Assembly (NCBI GenBank): GCA_016293495.1
Contig: JAEDED010000015.1
Location: forward strand, 1 to 53,531
Direction: 5' to 3'
Length of the DNA: 53,531 nucleotides
Source: Treponema sp.
GTDB lineage: Bacteria > Spirochaetota > Spirochaetia > Treponematales > Treponemataceae
The notes beneath the pieces were generated by a model. That model worked only from the letters and a program-made list of their open reading frames with translations, was not told the origin of the DNA and ran no database searches. Made by a program: the position numbers and the translations under genes. Shown in pieces: positions 52,510 to 53,531 of this stretch; positions within the stretch are counted from its first letter, which is position 1, and every line of letters begins with the position of its first letter.

Positions 52510-52974
52510 TTATCCAGCAAACTGTACAAGCATTCTTAGAAAACCTGCATCTTTTATATAAAAAGCATCCCACAAAGAATCCCCGTCTTCGGACTGCTTT
52601 GCGCTTACCGATTGTAAAATATCACTGCACTCTTTCATAGTTATCTCTTCAGAATCTTTAGAAATAATAAGAAAAAGATTTATAATTTCATTCTGCTTAT
52701 AAAAATATGTTTCTGCTTCTTCTTTTGAATTAAACTCAAGATATTCAATTTTTTTTGCTACAGCAAAACAATGTTCCAAATCATAAATATCTGAATGGAG
52801 GAACCTGAATTGACTCCAATCGTCTATTAAAGTTTTTGCTTTTTCGCGTTTATTCTCGTTTACTTTCGAAAGAATATTATTGACAATTTTGATTTTATCC
52901 TTATTGTATATACCATACGCGTCTGCCAGAACTTCATCTGTAGTTAAAGGTTTGAATTTTTTAATTTGATCCAT
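52510..52974 (-). CDS. Uncharacterised cytoplasmic protein
   Basis: 154 residues, no recognised domain, signal or membrane segment. Helical, charged sequence beginning MDQIKKFKPLTTDEVLADAYGIY and ending DAFYIKDAGFLRMLVQFAG. The segment SLWDAFYIKDAGFLRML has the look of an interaction helix pair. It is followed at 18 bp by the frameshifted small gene, so the two probably form an operon. Small paired genes of this type can be toxin-antitoxin or immunity pairs, but nothing here proves it. Confidence 0.6.
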   Translation of the reverse strand: MDQIKKFKPLTTDEVLADAYGIYNKDKIKIVNNILSKVNENKREKAKTLIDDWSQFRFLHSDIYDLEHCFAVAKKIEYLEFNSKEEAETYFYKQNEIINLFLIISKDSEEITMKECSDILQSVSAKQSEDGDSLWDAFYIKDAGFLRMLVQFAG

Positions 52975-53133
52975 ATTATAAAGATAAACCTAATTGTATG
53001 ATTTTACAATGTTAAGTATTTCTATTTTTCGATAATTCCGCTATACATTTTCAAAGCATCTTTATTCAATTGACAAAGACTTTTTATAAAAATATCATCT
53101 TTTATTATAGTTCTATTTTAGGCAAATACGTCC

Positions 53134-53164
53134 GGTCAAGACACGCTTTGCTCAAGGCCTTGAC
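53134..53164. other. GC-rich intergenic inverted repeat
   Basis: GTCAAG (53135-53140) pairs with CTTGAC (53159-53164), and CAAGGCCTTG (53153-53162) is a perfect palindrome. The segment is more GC-rich than the surrounding AT-rich DNA. It may belong to a dispersed repeat family. No gene was seen between 52975 and 53258. Confidence 0.5.
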
Positions 53165-53174
53165 TCGGCCGTTT

Positions 53175-53233
53175 TTAGGGGTTGTATTAACCCCTAAATA
53201 AATAGCAGGTAACATTGCTTTGCTACCTGCTAT
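53175..53233 (-). terminator. Double hairpin after the SDR gene
   Basis: TTAGGGGTT / AACCCCTAA (53175-53197) and ATAGCAGGTA / TACCTGCTAT (53202-53233), both perfect. The second one lies 25 bp after the SDR stop codon on the minus strand and has a T-rich tail (TTTATTTAG), so it could terminate that gene. Confidence 0.65.
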
Positions 53234-53258
53234 ACTTTAATACACAAACAATTCCCTG

Positions 53259-53531
53259 TTACCAGGTGCGGCCTGCCATCTGTCTGAACTGCGCAACCGT
53301 GGGTGTATGTGAATTAAGTCCGCCATCGCATGTGAGAACCTGTCCGTTCATATACTCAGCTTCATCACTTGCAAGGTATACACACAAATGTCCGATGTCA
53401 TCAGGGTTACCATAGCGTTTTCCGAGAATATTGGAAAGGAAGATATCCTTCAGTACATCCGGAATACGTCCTTCATTCTGAGGAGTAACAATCAGACCGG
53501 GACGGACACAGTTACAGCGAATTCCACTGGG
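53259..53531 (-). CDS. Short-chain dehydrogenase/reductase, C-terminal part only
   Basis: The last 90 residues of an SDR oxidoreductase, truncated by the window end. The visible part has the family features after the active site: SGIRCNCVRPGLIVTP (the PG motif), then LGKRYGNPDDIGHLCVYLASDEAEYMNGQVLTCDGG, the usual C-terminal signature. The Rossmann glycine motif and catalytic Tyr-Lys lie outside the window, so the substrate cannot be judged. It ends with an unusual ~15-residue tail, TVAQFRQMAGRTW. Confidence 0.9.
   Translation of the reverse strand, partial: PSGIRCNCVRPGLIVTPQNEGRIPDVLKDIFLSNILGKRYGNPDDIGHLCVYLASDEAEYMNGQVLTCDGGLNSHTPTVAQFRQMAGRTW

Overview
The window is AT-rich chromosomal DNA from a spirochaete, most likely a commensal (gut or rumen type) Treponema. 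The case rests on an isolated FliG paralogue outside any flagellar operon, an adenylate cyclase followed by a FecR/Fn3 protein, a DUF4954 protein, lipoproteins with a relaxed lipobox, a PEGA protein, and leucine synthesis plus a GH1 glycosidase, which a strict pathogen such as T. pallidum lacks. No prophage, transposase or CRISPR array is visible.

Layout. 1-3.5 kb: partial tRNA-His, an HD-GYP phosphodiesterase, a PfkB sugar kinase/DUF554 pair and tRNA-Leu. 3.6-13.9 kb: a one-TM protein of unknown role, an orphan acyl-CoA carboxyltransferase, an M16-fold lipoprotein without its zinc motif, leuA behind a leucine leader peptide and attenuator, a paired ~91-bp repeat, DUF4954 and a metallo-beta-lactamase-fold protein. 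13.9-21.3 kb: deoC, a 56-residue 2[4Fe-4S] ferredoxin, a LysM/M23 and PEGA pair, a candidate small RNA with a C-rich loop, a class A PBP, a minimal ParB-like protein and rlmJ. 21.4-33.4 kb: clpB, then an apparent six-gene operon on the minus strand (fusA, a degenerate GGDEF sensor, fliG, an M16C presequence-type protease, a 71-residue protein, a tocopherol-cyclase-like protein). 33.6-45.1 kb: tpiA, then a surface module read leftward: class III cyclase, FecR/Fn3 protein, outer-membrane barrel and two surface lipoproteins. 45.2-53.5 kb: pgk, an RRM protein, an active/inactive M16 pair, a GH1 glycosidase, an interrupted tRNA-Ala-like gene joined to a macrodomain gene, a small unknown operon and a partial SDR.

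The most unusual object is at 51630-51767. It is a tRNA with its own promoter and intact acceptor, D, anticodon-stem and T arms. It carries the alanine identity pair G3-U70 and A73, but its anticodon loop is 71 nt long and holds a long hairpin. AlaRS does not read the anticodon, so the RNA could in principle still be charged while being unable to decode. The macrodomain ATG lies 2 nt after its 3' end, so 3' processing of the tRNA would release a leaderless macrodomain mRNA.

A second theme is promoter placement. At least six genes (HD-GYP, leuL, DUF4954, PBP, clpB, cyclase) have a TTG-type -35, exactly 17 bp, a -10, and then the ATG only 6-11 bp later with no Shine-Dalgarno. These look like leaderless or nearly leaderless mRNAs. 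Several start codons were moved to an internal ATG because the longest open frame began at a TTG or GTG, or at an upstream codon before the conserved start.
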